Source of the DNA: Candidatus Methylomirabilis sp.
GTDB taxonomy: Bacteria; DYJV01
Length of the DNA stretch: 64,000 bases
Assembly: GCA_020722945.1 (NCBI GenBank)
Contig: DYJV01000003.1
Location: 5,243 to 69,242 of the forward strand
Reading direction: 5' to 3'
In this document: positions 28,579 to 38,615 of the stretch, one piece after another
How the letters are laid out: every line of letters starts with the position of its first letter
How positions within the stretch are numbered: position 1 is the first letter of the stretch
Translations under genes and position numbers: made by a program
Notes under the pieces: model-generated
What the model saw: only the letters and a program-made list of their open reading frames with translations
Databases searched by the model: none
Told to the model about the DNA's origin: nothing

Positions 28579-29694
<1,116 letters not shown>

Positions 29695-29695
29695 A

Positions 29696-29722
29696 AAGAT
29701 ATTAAAAAGCATATCTTATATT
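29696..29722 (+). terminator. Possible weak terminator after tgt
   Basis: AAGATAT (29696-29702) pairs with ATATCTT (29711-29717), an all-AT stem except one GC pair, with a loop of eight and a loose T-rich tail. It could give partial termination between tgt and queD. Confidence 0.3.
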
Positions 29723-29828
29723 TATACAGCCAAAATCTAAAGCCACACAGCACTGCTCACTTTATACTTTTTGTTGTCATATAAAATTTTATATGTTAAG
29801 GTTGAAAAATTTTAACATAGGAGGATTT

Positions 29829-30206
29829 ATGTATTACCTAAAAATCACTTCCTCTTTTGCTGCTGCTCATAATCTTCTCAATTACAATGGGAAGTGTGAG
29901 GCTCTTCATGGTCATAATTGGAAAATAGAAGTAGTGGTAAGGGGGAACGACCTTGACAAATCAGGTATGGTGGTTGATTTTAAAATTTTAAAGAATATCC
30001 TTAATGAAATAGAGGATACTCTTGACCACAAATATCTCAACGAACTTGACTGCTTTATAGGAGTTAGTCCATCTTCAGAAAATATCTCTAAATTCATCTT
30101 TGAAGAGTTTGAAAAGAGATTGAGTAAATTTAGTAAAGATGTTGAAGTTTTTGAGGTCTCAGCTTGGGAATCAGACAACGCTGTTGCTTCTTTCAGGAGG
30201 TCATAA
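29829..30206 (+). CDS. queD: 6-carboxy-5,6,7,8-tetrahydropterin synthase
   Basis: A 125-residue member of the PTPS/QueD family that converts dihydroneopterin triphosphate to 6-carboxytetrahydropterin, the second step to queuosine. The zinc His residues are in SFAAAHNL and LHGHNW, the catalytic Cys in NGKCEALHGH, and the Asp/His pair in LDHKYLNE. AGGAGG ahead of 29829 fixes the ATG; in-frame codons from 29793 are upstream of that site. The folE2 start follows the queD stop with no gap. Confidence 0.92.
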   Translation: MYYLKITSSFAAAHNLLNYNGKCEALHGHNWKIEVVVRGNDLDKSGMVVDFKILKNILNEIEDTLDHKYLNELDCFIGVSPSSENISKFIFEEFEKRLSKFSKDVEVFEVSAWESDNAVASFRRS

Positions 30207-30989
30207 TTGTTACTAAAAGATATTCATAGTCAGGGAGAACATATAAAAATACCAATAGATAAAGTAGGGGTAAAAAACATCAATTACCCTATAATAGTTC
30301 TCGACAAAACCAAAAAATACCAGCACACAATTGCTTCTATAAATATGTATGTAAACCTTCCTCACCATTTTAAAGGGACACATATGAGTAGATTTATCGA
30401 AATACTTAACAAATATAGAGACGAAATAAGTATAAACAACTTTCATCAAATACTTGACGATATGTTAGACAAACTTCAGTCTGAATCAGCTCACCTTGAA
30501 GTATCCTTTCCATACTTTATAGAGAAGAAAGCACCTGTTACAGGAGCTGAAGGAGTAATGGATTATTTATGCACTTTCCTTGGAAGCAAAAATAAAAATG
30601 AAGATATAGACTTTATGATTACAGTCAAAGCACCCGTTACATCATTATGTCCATGTTCAAAAGAGATAAGTGATTTTGGTGCCCACAATCAGAGAAGTAT
30701 TGTGACTGTTTCATTTAGATTCAGAAAACTTATATGGATAGAGGATATTATCCAAATTATAGAATCTTGCTGTAGTTCCCCTGTTTACTCAATACTAAAA
30801 AGACCAGATGAAAAATATGTCACAGAAAAAGCCTACAATACCCCAATGTTTGTTGAAGATATAGTCCGTGAGCTTGCAGAAAAGTTAAGAAATCATACTA
30901 ACATCAAATGGTTTATAGTAGAATCAGAAAATTTTGAAAGTATACACAATCATAGTGCTTACGCATCTATAGAGAGTTCTAATATATAG
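30207..30989 (+). CDS. folE2: GTP cyclohydrolase FolE2 (type IB)
   Basis: A 260-residue GTP cyclohydrolase of the zinc-independent type IB (COG1469) that makes dihydroneopterin triphosphate, precursor of both folate and queuosine. Hallmarks are LPHHFKGTHMSRF, the conserved Cys in SLCPCSKEIS, and GAHNQRS. Translation starts at a TTG immediately after the queD TAA. AGGAGG at the end of queD lies six bases before it, and there is no better start, so the pair is coupled. Placement with tgt and queD argues for a main role in queuosine. Confidence 0.92.
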   Translation: MLLKDIHSQGEHIKIPIDKVGVKNINYPIIVLDKTKKYQHTIASINMYVNLPHHFKGTHMSRFIEILNKYRDEISINNFHQILDDMLDKLQSESAHLEVSFPYFIEKKAPVTGAEGVMDYLCTFLGSKNKNEDIDFMITVKAPVTSLCPCSKEISDFGAHNQRSIVTVSFRFRKLIWIEDIIQIIESCCSSPVYSILKRPDEKYVTEKAYNTPMFVEDIVRELAEKLRNHTNIKWFIVESENFESIHNHSAYASIESSNI

Positions 30990-30996
30990 GGACAAA

Positions 30997-32535
30997 ATGA
31001 TTGATACAAAAATCTTAATCAACCACGATAAGCTTGAAACACGAATAGCTGTCCTCGAAAATAATACTCTTGTAGAGATCTATGTCGAAAGGAGGAAGGA
31101 GCTTAATCTTCTTGGAAATATATACAAGGGTAAAGTAGTAAAGATACTCCCCGGAATGCAGTCTGCTTTTGTTGACATAGGTCTTGAGAAAGCTGGTTTT
31201 TTATATGTATCTGATGTATTTAACTATCTCAATCTGGATAATCTCTTCCTTTCAAATGAATGTATAGATGATCTTGATAATTTTGAAGAACCTCATTTAG
31301 AGAGAAATTACCATATTGAAGATCTCCTTAAAGAGGGTCAGGAGATATTAGTTCAGATAGCCAAAGAACCATTGGGAAGTAAAGGAGCAAGGCTCACATC
31401 TCATATTACAATTCCCGGTAAACATTTAGTATTACTACCTACTCTGACTCATATAGGCATTTCAAAAAAAATATATGATGAAAAAGAGCGTGACCGCCTC
31501 AAAATAATTCTTGAGAGTAACCGTGGCAATGACAAGTATGGTGTAATAGCAAGAACTGCAAGCGAAGGAGTTTCTCCTGAAGAGTTGAGAAATGACAAAG
31601 ACTTTCTTGTAAAAATATGGGATGAAATCAAAAAAAAATATGAGCAGACTACAGGCATCTCACTACTTCATAGGGATCTTAACTTACCTTCAAGAGTAAT
31701 TAGAGATTTTTACTCCGCAAATATTTCTGAGATAATAGTTGACAATAGTGAGCATTACGATACTCTCAAAAATTTTATAGATATTTATCTCCCCAAATTC
31801 AAAAATAGGATCTCTTTTTACAACGAAAAAGAGATGTTGTTTGAAAAATTTAACATAGAAATCGACTACAAAAAATTACTCAATCGAAGAATATGGCTTA
31901 AATCAGGTGGTTATATAGTTATAGATAAGACTGAAGCTCTCACTGCAATAGATGTCAATACAGGTAAGTTTGTTGGGAAAGTAGAGCTTGAGGAGACTGT
32001 TTTCCAGACTAATATAGAAGCTGCAAAAGAGATAGCTTACCAGCTACGGCTCAGGAATATAGGTGGAATAATCGTAATAGATTTTATTGATATGCACAAG
32101 AAGGAGTATAAAGAGAAAGTTTCTAAAATATTTGAAGATGAGTTAAAAAATGATAGGAACAGAGTCAATATTCTGAAAATATCAGAACTTGGTCTTATAG
32201 AGATGACAAGAAAGAGGACCCAAGATGACATTATAAGCAATCTTACAACCACATGCCCTATATGTGAAGGGAAGGGGCTCATCAAATCAGCAACATATAT
32301 TTTATGTTCAATCTACCGAAACATAATCAAAAATCAGTCACTATACAGAAACAGAAAACTTATACTAACTGTCCATCCATACATTGGTGAAATAATAATG
32401 GAGGATGAGAGAGATACATTAGAGTGGATTGAGAGAGAGCTTGAGATACAACTTGAAATAAAATTTTTTAAGAAAACCTTTTCAAACAATATAGAGACTT
32501 ACGAAATAGAAACTGAAGAGAAAACAATCTTATAA
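30997..32535 (+). CDS. rng: Ribonuclease G (RNase E/G family)
   Basis: A 512-residue endoribonuclease for rRNA and mRNA processing. An S1 domain near the N-terminus contains GNIYKGKVVKILPGMQSAFVDIGLEKAGFLYVSD. The catalytic Mg-binding Asp residues are in TAIDVNTGKFVG and GGIIVIDFIDM, and the zinc-link Cys pair is in TTCPICEGKG. It lacks the long C-terminal scaffold of RNase E. It lies eight bases after folE2, so it is the last gene of the trpS-tgt-queD-folE2 run. Confidence 0.94.
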   Translation: MIDTKILINHDKLETRIAVLENNTLVEIYVERRKELNLLGNIYKGKVVKILPGMQSAFVDIGLEKAGFLYVSDVFNYLNLDNLFLSNECIDDLDNFEEPHLERNYHIEDLLKEGQEILVQIAKEPLGSKGARLTSHITIPGKHLVLLPTLTHIGISKKIYDEKERDRLKIILESNRGNDKYGVIARTASEGVSPEELRNDKDFLVKIWDEIKKKYEQTTGISLLHRDLNLPSRVIRDFYSANISEIIVDNSEHYDTLKNFIDIYLPKFKNRISFYNEKEMLFEKFNIEIDYKKLLNRRIWLKSGGYIVIDKTEALTAIDVNTGKFVGKVELEETVFQTNIEAAKEIAYQLRLRNIGGIIVIDFIDMHKKEYKEKVSKIFEDELKNDRNRVNILKISELGLIEMTRKRTQDDIISNLTTTCPICEGKGLIKSATYILCSIYRNIIKNQSLYRNRKLILTVHPYIGEIIMEDERDTLEWIERELEIQLEIKFFKKTFSNNIETYEIETEEKTIL

Positions 32536-32653
32536 ACCTTTAATCTGCAACATAGAATTATTTCTCACATTTTTATTTTCTATCCCCATTTGACTTTTAT
32601 AAATAAATTTTGTACCTTATAAGTATAAAAATTTTATAATGTAGGTGTTTATA

Positions 32654-33343
32654 ATGCTTTACCAAACCACCTTTAAACTGACAGATGCTTCCATATTCTA
32701 CCTTGAGAAAAATAATATTACCAAAAAAGATATTAATGAAATAATATCAAAATTCAAAATACCTCCACTATATAGTGATAAAGCTATTTTTATAGCTAAA
32801 CTTTTTACTAATTACGAAACAAAAATCCTTATAGATTTTGCAAATGAAAATAGCTATATCAAGGAATTAACCTATACCAAAATAGACCCTTCAACACTTG
32901 ATGATCATATTATCCCCTACTCAAAAATAGCAAAGAAATCTGATGAGCATGGCTCAAATTGGGAGATAATATCTTTCGGTCAGATAAACAATATGTTTGT
33001 ATCAGGATATGGAAAGGTAAAGGAGAACAACAACCTTAGAAAAAAAGAGCGGAATTATAAAGCATCTATATTGCTACTCAAGCTTATAAACATCCCCACA
33101 ACATCAAAAAATATAAATACTCTACAAGATTACCTGATAAATATCAAAAAGCTTGATGATGTATCTATCTTCCTAAATGACTTATTGGAGTGTAAAGAAA
33201 ACAATACTGAAAAGTTTTATAATGAAATTAGTAAAATATTATCCATTAGTAACTTTGAATATTCTGAAAACTTCAAAAATATAGAGGGGTGTATATCAGA
33301 TAAAAAAATTATCAAAATACCAACAGGGAACTGGCAATACTAA
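32654..33343 (+). CDS. Hypothetical protein
   Basis: A 229-residue soluble protein, Lys/Asn/Ile-rich, without signal peptide, membrane helix or metal motif that I can see. The only eye-catching segment is WEIISFGQINNMFVSGYGKVKENNNLRKKERNYKA near residue 100, which may be a short beta region followed by a basic helix. The ATG at 32654 follows AGG with fitting spacing; a GTG at 32645 overlaps that site. It stands after rng (118-base gap) and its stop overlaps the stop of the convergent rplI by four bases. Codon use matches its neighbours, so I think it is real, but I cannot assign a family. Confidence 0.55.
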   Translation: MLYQTTFKLTDASIFYLEKNNITKKDINEIISKFKIPPLYSDKAIFIAKLFTNYETKILIDFANENSYIKELTYTKIDPSTLDDHIIPYSKIAKKSDEHGSNWEIISFGQINNMFVSGYGKVKENNNLRKKERNYKASILLLKLINIPTTSKNINTLQDYLINIKKLDDVSIFLNDLLECKENNTEKFYNEISKILSISNFEYSENFKNIEGCISDKKIIKIPTGNWQY

Positions 33344-33359
33344 TTGCCAGCTACCTGTT
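33322..33359. terminator. Inverted repeat at the convergent gene ends (possible bidirectional terminator)
   Basis: CTGGCAAT (33331-33338) and ATTGCCAG (33343-33350) form a perfect eight-base stem with loop ACTA. Outer arms AACAGG/CCTGTT add six pairs after a 3x3 internal loop. The loop and stem contain both overlapping stop codons. No T tract follows on either strand, so intrinsic termination is uncertain. Confidence 0.4.
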
Positions 33360-33801
33360 CCTCTTCTACTACATTAATTTTAAGATTAGCATGAACTTCA
33401 GGGTGTAATTTGATTTCTAAATTAAAATTACCAAGTGTCTTTATAGGTTCTTTAAGTAATATTTTCTTTCTGTCGATGTTAAGATCGTAATTTTGAAGTT
33501 CTTTCTCTATCATAATAGCAGTAACTGCTCCAAAAAGTTTTCCACTTTTACCTAACTTCTGTTTAATGTTAATCTCTATTGACTCTAATTTATTTTTAAG
33601 TTCTTCAGCTTGTATCTTTATTTTGTTAAGTTTTAAAGATATCATCCTTTTGTGGTGTTCAAATTCCCTTATATTTTTAGGGTCTGCTTTAACAGCAAAT
33701 CCCTTAGGGATAAGGTAATTTCTTGCATAACCATCCTTTACTTTTACAGTTTCTCCGATATTACCAAGAGCTTTTACATCCTCTTTAAGTATTATTTTCA
33801 T
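33340..33801 (-). CDS. rplI: 50S ribosomal protein L9
   Basis: A 153-residue ribosomal protein. The N-terminal RNA-binding domain shows [34 protein letters not shown], followed by the long connecting helix (HHKRMISLKLNKIKIQAEELKNKLESIEI) and the C-terminal domain with KLFGAVTAIMIEKEL. The start overlaps the end of the DUF2232 gene by 17 bases. It closes the rpsF-ssb-rpsR-DUF2232-rplI operon. Confidence 0.97.
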   Translation of the reverse strand: MKIILKEDVKALGNIGETVKVKDGYARNYLIPKGFAVKADPKNIREFEHHKRMISLKLNKIKIQAEELKNKLESIEINIKQKLGKSGKLFGAVTAIMIEKELQNYDLNIDRKKILLKEPIKTLGNFNLEIKLHPEVHANLKINVVEEEQVAGN

Positions 33802-34750
33802 CTCTGCCTCCCAAATTATTATTGTTAATTATTTTTCTAAAATTAAACCAATTGTCAAATAAACCTGCTAATGCTACTAAAATAAGTAGAAACTGTGAAA
33901 AAAATATAAAAATATAAAAGATATTCTTCATAATCTTTGAGTAATTAAGCTTTTCAAAGCAAAACTCAATAACCGAAAATCCTTGTATCAGAAATAGATA
34001 ACAACAGAGAATCAAAATATTAAAGGTTATCCATTTGATAGGAGGATATTTTATAAGAAAAATCTCAAAACCTGCTAATATAAACACCCAGACAACCCAA
34101 AATGGTAAGCTCCAGTTTGATATATCAACTATACCTATATCACTTTTTACTGCTCTTCTGACAATAGAGAGGTTAAGAAAAAATAAGCTACTATAAAAAA
34201 TTATCATTAGTGAAGGTAGTATCCTCACTATAAGATAACTTATCTTGCTCAGATTATTTTTGATAGTGGCAATATCTGACTCACTTACCCCTATCTCCTT
34301 GTAACTTTGAAGAACAGCTTGAAAATTACTGTTAATGAATGAGGTGAAATCATTAGTTAGAGAGTATATATCCCATCCACTAAAAAGTAATATAAGGAGA
34401 ATCGAGAGGAAAGTAGTCAATACCGATACTATAAAAATTGTATTAACACCTTTAAACCCTCTATTAAAAAATTCAAAGAGCAGAAAAAATGGCATTATAT
34501 ATTGTATAAGGTAAAGAGCCAAACTAAATTTTCCTGAAACAACAAACACCAAAATTGAAGATAGAGCTATACATATATATAACAAATAATTTTTGTTAGT
34601 TACTCCAATGTAAACAAGCGGCAATGGAGCAAAAAAGTTCAAAATACCACCAACCAAAGGTGAAATCAATGCTGACAAATATAGAGATGACGACAGCAGT
34701 GAAGCAAGAAGAACATTTCTTATATCAATATCATTTCCTCTTATAATCAT
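33785..34750 (-). CDS. DUF2232 (YybS-like) membrane protein
   Basis: A 321-residue polytopic inner-membrane protein with about eight hydrophobic segments, many Ile/Leu/Phe, and a [11 protein letters not shown] region before the last helices as in the DUF2232/YybS family. That family is often found between rpsR and rplI, as here. Its role is not established; some members are thought to help S6/S18/L9-linked or envelope functions, but that is not shown. The only usable start is the ATG ending at 34750, inside rpsR (20-base overlap) with no Shine-Dalgarno, so translation must depend on coupling to rpsR. Confidence 0.75.
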   Translation of the reverse strand: MIIRGNDIDIRNVLLASLLSSSLYLSALISPLVGGILNFFAPLPLVYIGVTNKNYLLYICIALSSILVFVVSGKFSLALYLIQYIMPFFLLFEFFNRGFKGVNTIFIVSVLTTFLSILLILLFSGWDIYSLTNDFTSFINSNFQAVLQSYKEIGVSESDIATIKNNLSKISYLIVRILPSLMIIFYSSLFFLNLSIVRRAVKSDIGIVDISNWSLPFWVVWVFILAGFEIFLIKYPPIKWITFNILILCCYLFLIQGFSVIEFCFEKLNYSKIMKNIFYIFIFFSQFLLILVALAGLFDNWFNFRKIINNNNLGGRDENNT

Positions 34751-34988
34751 TAGCAGTTGTATATGGAAGTAAAGCCATATTTCTTGCTCTCTTAATTTCT
34801 TTTGCTAATTTTCTTTGATGAGCTGCACATGTTCCTGTAATTCTACTTGGGAGAATTTTACCTCTATCAGTAATAAATCTTTTGAGTAACTCATACTTTT
34901 TGTAATCAAGTTCAGATTCTTTGTTCCCACAGAAGTAACATATCTTCTTTTTAGGAAATTTTCTTATAGCAGATGTTCTATTTAACAT
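34731..34988 (-). CDS. rpsR: 30S ribosomal protein S18 (zinc-type Cys motif)
   Basis: An 85-residue S18 with the conserved [41 protein letters not shown] core. Cys17 and Cys20 (CYFC) with Cys54 and His57 (CAAH) form a CxxC...CxxH set that could hold zinc; many S18 proteins lack it. It binds S6 on the 30S platform, and rpsF is in the same operon. The start overlaps ssb by 11 bases. Confidence 0.96.
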   Translation of the reverse strand: MLNRTSAIRKFPKKKICYFCGNKESELDYKKYELLKRFITDRGKILPSRITGTCAAHQRKLAKEIKRARNMALLPYTTANDYKRK

Positions 34989-35298
34989 TTAGTTTTCCTC
35001 CTCTTTCAATAAAATTAATAGTTTCACCAATTATCTCTATTTTGGTTCTATGTTCACCACTTTTTAAAAAGAAATTTGAAAATTTAAGTTTACCTTCAAC
35101 AATTATCTTTGAATCTTTTGTAAGTTTCTCTTTACACACTTCTGCAAGTTTTGAATACACAACAACATCAAAAAAGTTAACTCTATTCTGGTTGACAACC
35201 ATAATATTCATTCTGGTCAAGGGATTATTTGATGAGTTGTAGAATATTTCAGGGTCCCTGGTAAGCATTCCTGAAATAAAAACCCTGTTTATATCCAT
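34978..35298 (-). CDS. ssb: Short single-stranded DNA-binding protein
   Basis: A 106-residue OB-fold protein of the SSB family: [15 protein letters not shown] at the start, a MNIMVVN strand, [30 protein letters not shown] and a [13 protein letters not shown] closing strand. It ends in GGKLNVK and lacks the Gly/Pro-rich linker and the acidic DDDIPF-like tip that recruits repair proteins, so it may serve another role or be a second SSB. Its ATG overlaps the rpsF stop by one base and it overlaps rpsR by 11. Confidence 0.85.
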   Translation of the reverse strand: MDINRVFISGMLTRDPEIFYNSSNNPLTRMNIMVVNQNRVNFFDVVVYSKLAEVCKEKLTKDSKIIVEGKLKFSNFFLKSGEHRTKIEIIGETINFIERGGKLNVK

Positions 35299-35630
35299 TA
35301 ACTTTCAGTTGATTCAACAGGCTCTTTACTCTCTTTAGGCTGCTCGTCACCTAAAACAACAAAGAGATATCTAAAAATATTTTCATTGATCTTAAACTTT
35401 CTCTCTATCTCTTTGACAAGCTGGTAATCAGCATTGAGGTATGCAATAAAATAGTATCCGGTATTTTTTTTGTTTATCGGATAAGCAAATCTTTTGAGAC
35501 CCCATTCATCAACTTTTACAATAGAACCTTTCATCTCTTCAACAAGAGACTTAAACTTTTCAAGCTCCTCTGTGGCAAGCTCTTTACTTAGCTCCCCATT
35601 AACAATAAACATTAACTCATAATACTTCAT
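35298..35630 (-). CDS. rpsF: 30S ribosomal protein S6
   Basis: A 110-residue ribosomal protein: MKYYELMFIVNGELS, DEWGLKRFAYPINKKNTGYYFIAYL and an IFRYLFVVL strand, followed by an acidic tail that is typical of S6. AAGGAG precedes the ATG. First gene of the operon rpsF-ssb-rpsR-DUF2232-rplI; S6 and S18 form a pair on the ribosome. Confidence 0.97.
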   Translation of the reverse strand: MKYYELMFIVNGELSKELATEELEKFKSLVEEMKGSIVKVDEWGLKRFAYPINKKNTGYYFIAYLNADYQLVKEIERKFKINENIFRYLFVVLGDEQPKESKEPVESTES

Positions 35631-35689
35631 ATCAACTCCTTATGGTTTTTTAGCCCTTTTTTAAAGAGCAAGGATAAATAGTTGGTGTC

Positions 35690-35716
35690 AATATAACAAT
35701 AAATAAAAAAAATCAA
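35690..35716 (-). promoter_or_regulatory. Possible promoter of the rpsF operon
   Basis: On the minus strand TTGATT (35711-35716) and TATATT (35690-35695) are 15 bases apart, about 60 bases before rpsF. A TTGACA overlaps the -10 on its downstream side but has no matching -10. I see no clear S6:S18 leader structure. Confidence 0.38.
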
Positions 35717-35849
35717 GTTTTTTTAGAAAATATTTTAAATAACTATCTCTTTTTTAATATTGATATTGATAACTCTATTTTATCAAAAATCTTGTAATTT
35801 TAATATTATTGTGGCAGAAAAGATTAAAATAATTATACAAGAGGTAAAA

Positions 35850-36947
35850 ATGGATAAAATAATAACTTCAATGCTAAAGGACCTTCAACAGTTAGCAGAA
35901 CCTTCATTAAAGGAGTTTAAAACAACAGAATATATAGTGAACTTTCTAAACAAACATAATATCCCTATCGATAAAAATTTAAAAACAGGTTGTTTTGGAA
36001 CAATCAATGCAGATTCTAATAGAACTATTGCTTTTAGAGCAGATATAGATGCACTCCCTTTAGACAGAGAAAAAACAACCTACAAACATCTTTGCGGACA
36101 CCATTCTCATACCGTAGGATTACTCCTTGCCCTCAAAAATATTATCAACAGAAAAGATAGATTGAAATCCAATATACGATATATTTTCCAGCCAGCAGAG
36201 GAGACAGGTGGAGGTGCAAAATTTATGATAGAAAATAACGCTCTAACAGATGTAGATGAGATATATGGCCTTCACGGTTATCCAAAAATGAAGTTAGGTG
36301 AGATAGGGGTGAAAAAAGGGGAAGTCATGGCTGGCTCATGTATCTTCAAACTTGAAATATCAGGTAAAAGCACCCACGCAGCATACCCAAATCAAGGTAA
36401 CGATGTTGTTGTAGCATTGAGCGACTATATAAATCTTTGTCAAAAAATAATATCAAGGATTAAAAATCCTGTAAAAAGTGGGGTAATCTCTTTCTGCATA
36501 ATAAATTGCGGTTCAGCTCCTAATATACTTCCTGAAAATATAGAAACAGAAGGAACATTCAGATACTTTGCTAAAGAGGAGAAAGAACTTATCAAAAACA
36601 GTATGGAAAAATTCCTTCAAGCAGTAGAGATTGGTTACAATGTTAAAGGAAACCTTATCACAAGCTGCAACAATGAGCCTGTTGTCAACAACGATATTCT
36701 ATCTGACAAATTAGTAAATATATTAAAAGGTAATACTGATTTTAGGATCATTGATAATTTTACCCCAGAGATGGGTGCAGAAGATTTTTCAGCTTATCTT
36801 CAAATGGTCAATGGTGTTTATATAAAAGTAGGGATAGCTGAGAATGAGAATCATCCACCACTTCACAACAAAAATTTTTATGTTACTCAAGAGGGTGTAA
36901 AAAATTACATTAAACTCTGGGAGGCACTATCTTTTGTTGACTTATAG
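35850..36947 (+). CDS. M20-family amidohydrolase/peptidase
   Basis: A 365-residue metal-dependent hydrolase of the N-acyl-amino-acid amidohydrolase group (M20D). Metal-site motifs are RADIDALP, CGHHSHTVG (family norm CGHDGHT), FQPAEETGGGA, GLHGYP and, near the end, GAEDFSAY plus HPPLHNKNF. It removes acyl groups from amino acids or cleaves short peptide-like amides in the cytoplasm. The GAGG before 35850 selects that ATG; an ATG at 35760 in the same frame begins noncoding-like sequence. The replaced Asp (D to H) in the CGH box is unusual. Confidence 0.82.
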   Translation: MDKIITSMLKDLQQLAEPSLKEFKTTEYIVNFLNKHNIPIDKNLKTGCFGTINADSNRTIAFRADIDALPLDREKTTYKHLCGHHSHTVGLLLALKNIINRKDRLKSNIRYIFQPAEETGGGAKFMIENNALTDVDEIYGLHGYPKMKLGEIGVKKGEVMAGSCIFKLEISGKSTHAAYPNQGNDVVVALSDYINLCQKIISRIKNPVKSGVISFCIINCGSAPNILPENIETEGTFRYFAKEEKELIKNSMEKFLQAVEIGYNVKGNLITSCNNEPVVNNDILSDKLVNILKGNTDFRIIDNFTPEMGAEDFSAYLQMVNGVYIKVGIAENENHPPLHNKNFYVTQEGVKNYIKLWEALSFVDL

Positions 36948-36967
36948 GCATCACTCTTAATTTTTTT

Positions 36968-38239
36968 ATGGGAAGAAAAATTACTAAAAAAGAGCCTCTA
37001 AAAGTTTTATACATACTGTCCCAAAAACCGGGTAACACAGGGAGTGGAATTTATTTAAAATATATTACAAAGGAAGCCCTCAGATACAATATAGATATGA
37101 GGGTAATCATCGGTATTTCAGAGATAAATGAGATTTCAGAGCTTTACCATATCCCTCAAACCCAAATTTTCCCTCTAATATTTACCAAAGATATCCCTTT
37201 TATAATCACAGGTATGAGCGATGTTATGCCTTATCCAAGCACAAAATTCTCCGATTTTACTGATGAGATGTTTTATAGCTACTGCAAAGGTTTTAAGGCT
37301 ACTCTTAAATATGCAACAGAGAATTGGACTCCAGATATACTTCACTCAAATCATCTATGGGTTGTATCAGCATTAGCAAGATCTACATTTAAAGATATCC
37401 CTCTTGTTGTATCTTGCCACGGCACAGAGTTAAGACAGAGAATTACTGCAGCTAAGATAGAAAAAAAGATAGTTAAAGATTTAAAAAAAGTCGATATAAT
37501 CTTGGCACTTACTGAAGAGCAGAAGAGCACTATACTCAAATGGCTCAAAATTCCTGAACAAAAAGTAGTTGTTACAGGGAGTGGGTATGCAAACGATATC
37601 TTTTACTGCAATCAAAATATTAATTTACAAAATAAAGATTTTTTCACAGTTATCTATGCAGGAAAGATAAGCTCTGCAAAAGGCGTTCCTTACCTAATTG
37701 ATGCTTTTAAAGGGCTTAATGAGAAAGTGAGAAATAAAATAAAACTCTACATAGTTGGTGATTACAGCTCAGCAGAGGGTGAGAGGATAAGAAATAGTAT
37801 CGTATCAGAACATTTCCCAAATATATATTTTTTTGGAAAACTGTCTCAACAAGAGCTTGCAGATAAATTAAGAGAATCCCAGCTTTTTATTCTACCATCA
37901 TTTTTTGAGGGGCTGCCACTTGTTGTAATGGAATCTATTGCCTGTGGTTGTGCTGTGGTAGTAAGTGAACTACCTGATATTTCACTATGGATAAACAGAG
38001 AGCTTGTTGACAACGAGGTTGTAAAATTTATTCAGCTACCAGAGATGGAATCAATTGACACACCTATAGATTCACAGATAGATTATTTTACAAATAATAT
38101 AAAAGAAGCAATCCTTTGCTATGCAAATAAATTCTTTAATAAAGAGTATCCCGATGTAAAAAGATTTAGAAGTTTTATAACTCAACACTCTTTTGAGAAT
38201 CTGTTTAAAAAAATTGTTGGGATATACAGCAGAATATAA
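36968..38239 (+). CDS. Glycosyltransferase family 4 (GT1-type)
   Basis: A 423-residue GT-B glycosyltransferase. The N-terminal half (KVLYILSQKPGNTGSGIYL) is the acceptor domain with a glycine-rich loop; the donor domain shows VIYAGKISSAKGVPYLIDAF, IVGDYSSAEGERI, and the E-x7-E motif in FFEGLPLVVMES. It adds a sugar to an unknown acceptor. There is no Shine-Dalgarno at the ATG, only an AT-rich leader after the amidohydrolase stop. It converges with the STAS genes, with three bases between the stops. Confidence 0.82.
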   Translation: MGRKITKKEPLKVLYILSQKPGNTGSGIYLKYITKEALRYNIDMRVIIGISEINEISELYHIPQTQIFPLIFTKDIPFIITGMSDVMPYPSTKFSDFTDEMFYSYCKGFKATLKYATENWTPDILHSNHLWVVSALARSTFKDIPLVVSCHGTELRQRITAAKIEKKIVKDLKKVDIILALTEEQKSTILKWLKIPEQKVVVTGSGYANDIFYCNQNINLQNKDFFTVIYAGKISSAKGVPYLIDAFKGLNEKVRNKIKLYIVGDYSSAEGERIRNSIVSEHFPNIYFFGKLSQQELADKLRESQLFILPSFFEGLPLVVMESIACGCAVVVSELPDISLWINRELVDNEVVKFIQLPEMESIDTPIDSQIDYFTNNIKEAILCYANKFFNKEYPDVKRFRSFITQHSFENLFKKIVGIYSRI

Positions 38240-38242
38240 GGG

Positions 38243-38578
38243 TTACAATGAGGTAATTTTTTTTATAAAAGTATCAAAAGTCGTAACCTGAAATAAAGAC
38301 TCAACCCTCTCATTAGCACCGTAATAATACATCTGACCATTTTTCTCTTTTATATTATCATATATCTTTATGATAACACCCAAACCTGTAGAATCAAGCT
38401 CAACCAACTCATTAAAAATAAATACTACTTTTACATCGTGCCTGCTATCCAACCATAGAGATATATCTTTTTTCATTTTATCAAGAGTTTCAATAGTATC
38501 TACTGTCATAGATGATGCAACTGTAACATTAAGGGTATTATAATCTTTCTCTTTTAATGAATACAAATGATTAACCAT
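38243..38578 (-). CDS. STAS-domain protein (anti-sigma factor antagonist type) 1
   Basis: A 111-residue single STAS domain. The phosphorylation-site loop is VELDSTGLGVIIKI, with Ser as the likely target of a partner kinase, as in SpoIIAA-type antagonists. No kinase (SpoIIAB/RsbW) or PP2C phosphatase gene is adjacent. It is a paralogue of the next gene upstream, separated by 37 bases, and both probably share a transcript. Confidence 0.82.
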   Translation of the reverse strand: MVNHLYSLKEKDYNTLNVTVASSMTVDTIETLDKMKKDISLWLDSRHDVKVVFIFNELVELDSTGLGVIIKIYDNIKEKNGQMYYYGANERVESLFQVTTFDTFIKKITSL

Positions 38579-38615
38579 TTCTAACTTATATTAGTTAAGA
38601 TACAAACTATAAGCC

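Noticed and set aside
29695-29828. preQ1 riboswitch ahead of queD
   Set aside because: I looked for the short GC-rich stem and the A-rich pseudoknot tail of preQ1 classes and did not find them; only an AT palindrome and a weak hairpin are present.
35631-35700. S6:S18 autoregulatory leader of rpsF
   Set aside because: No stem with the bulged CCG element could be drawn in the short AT-rich leader.
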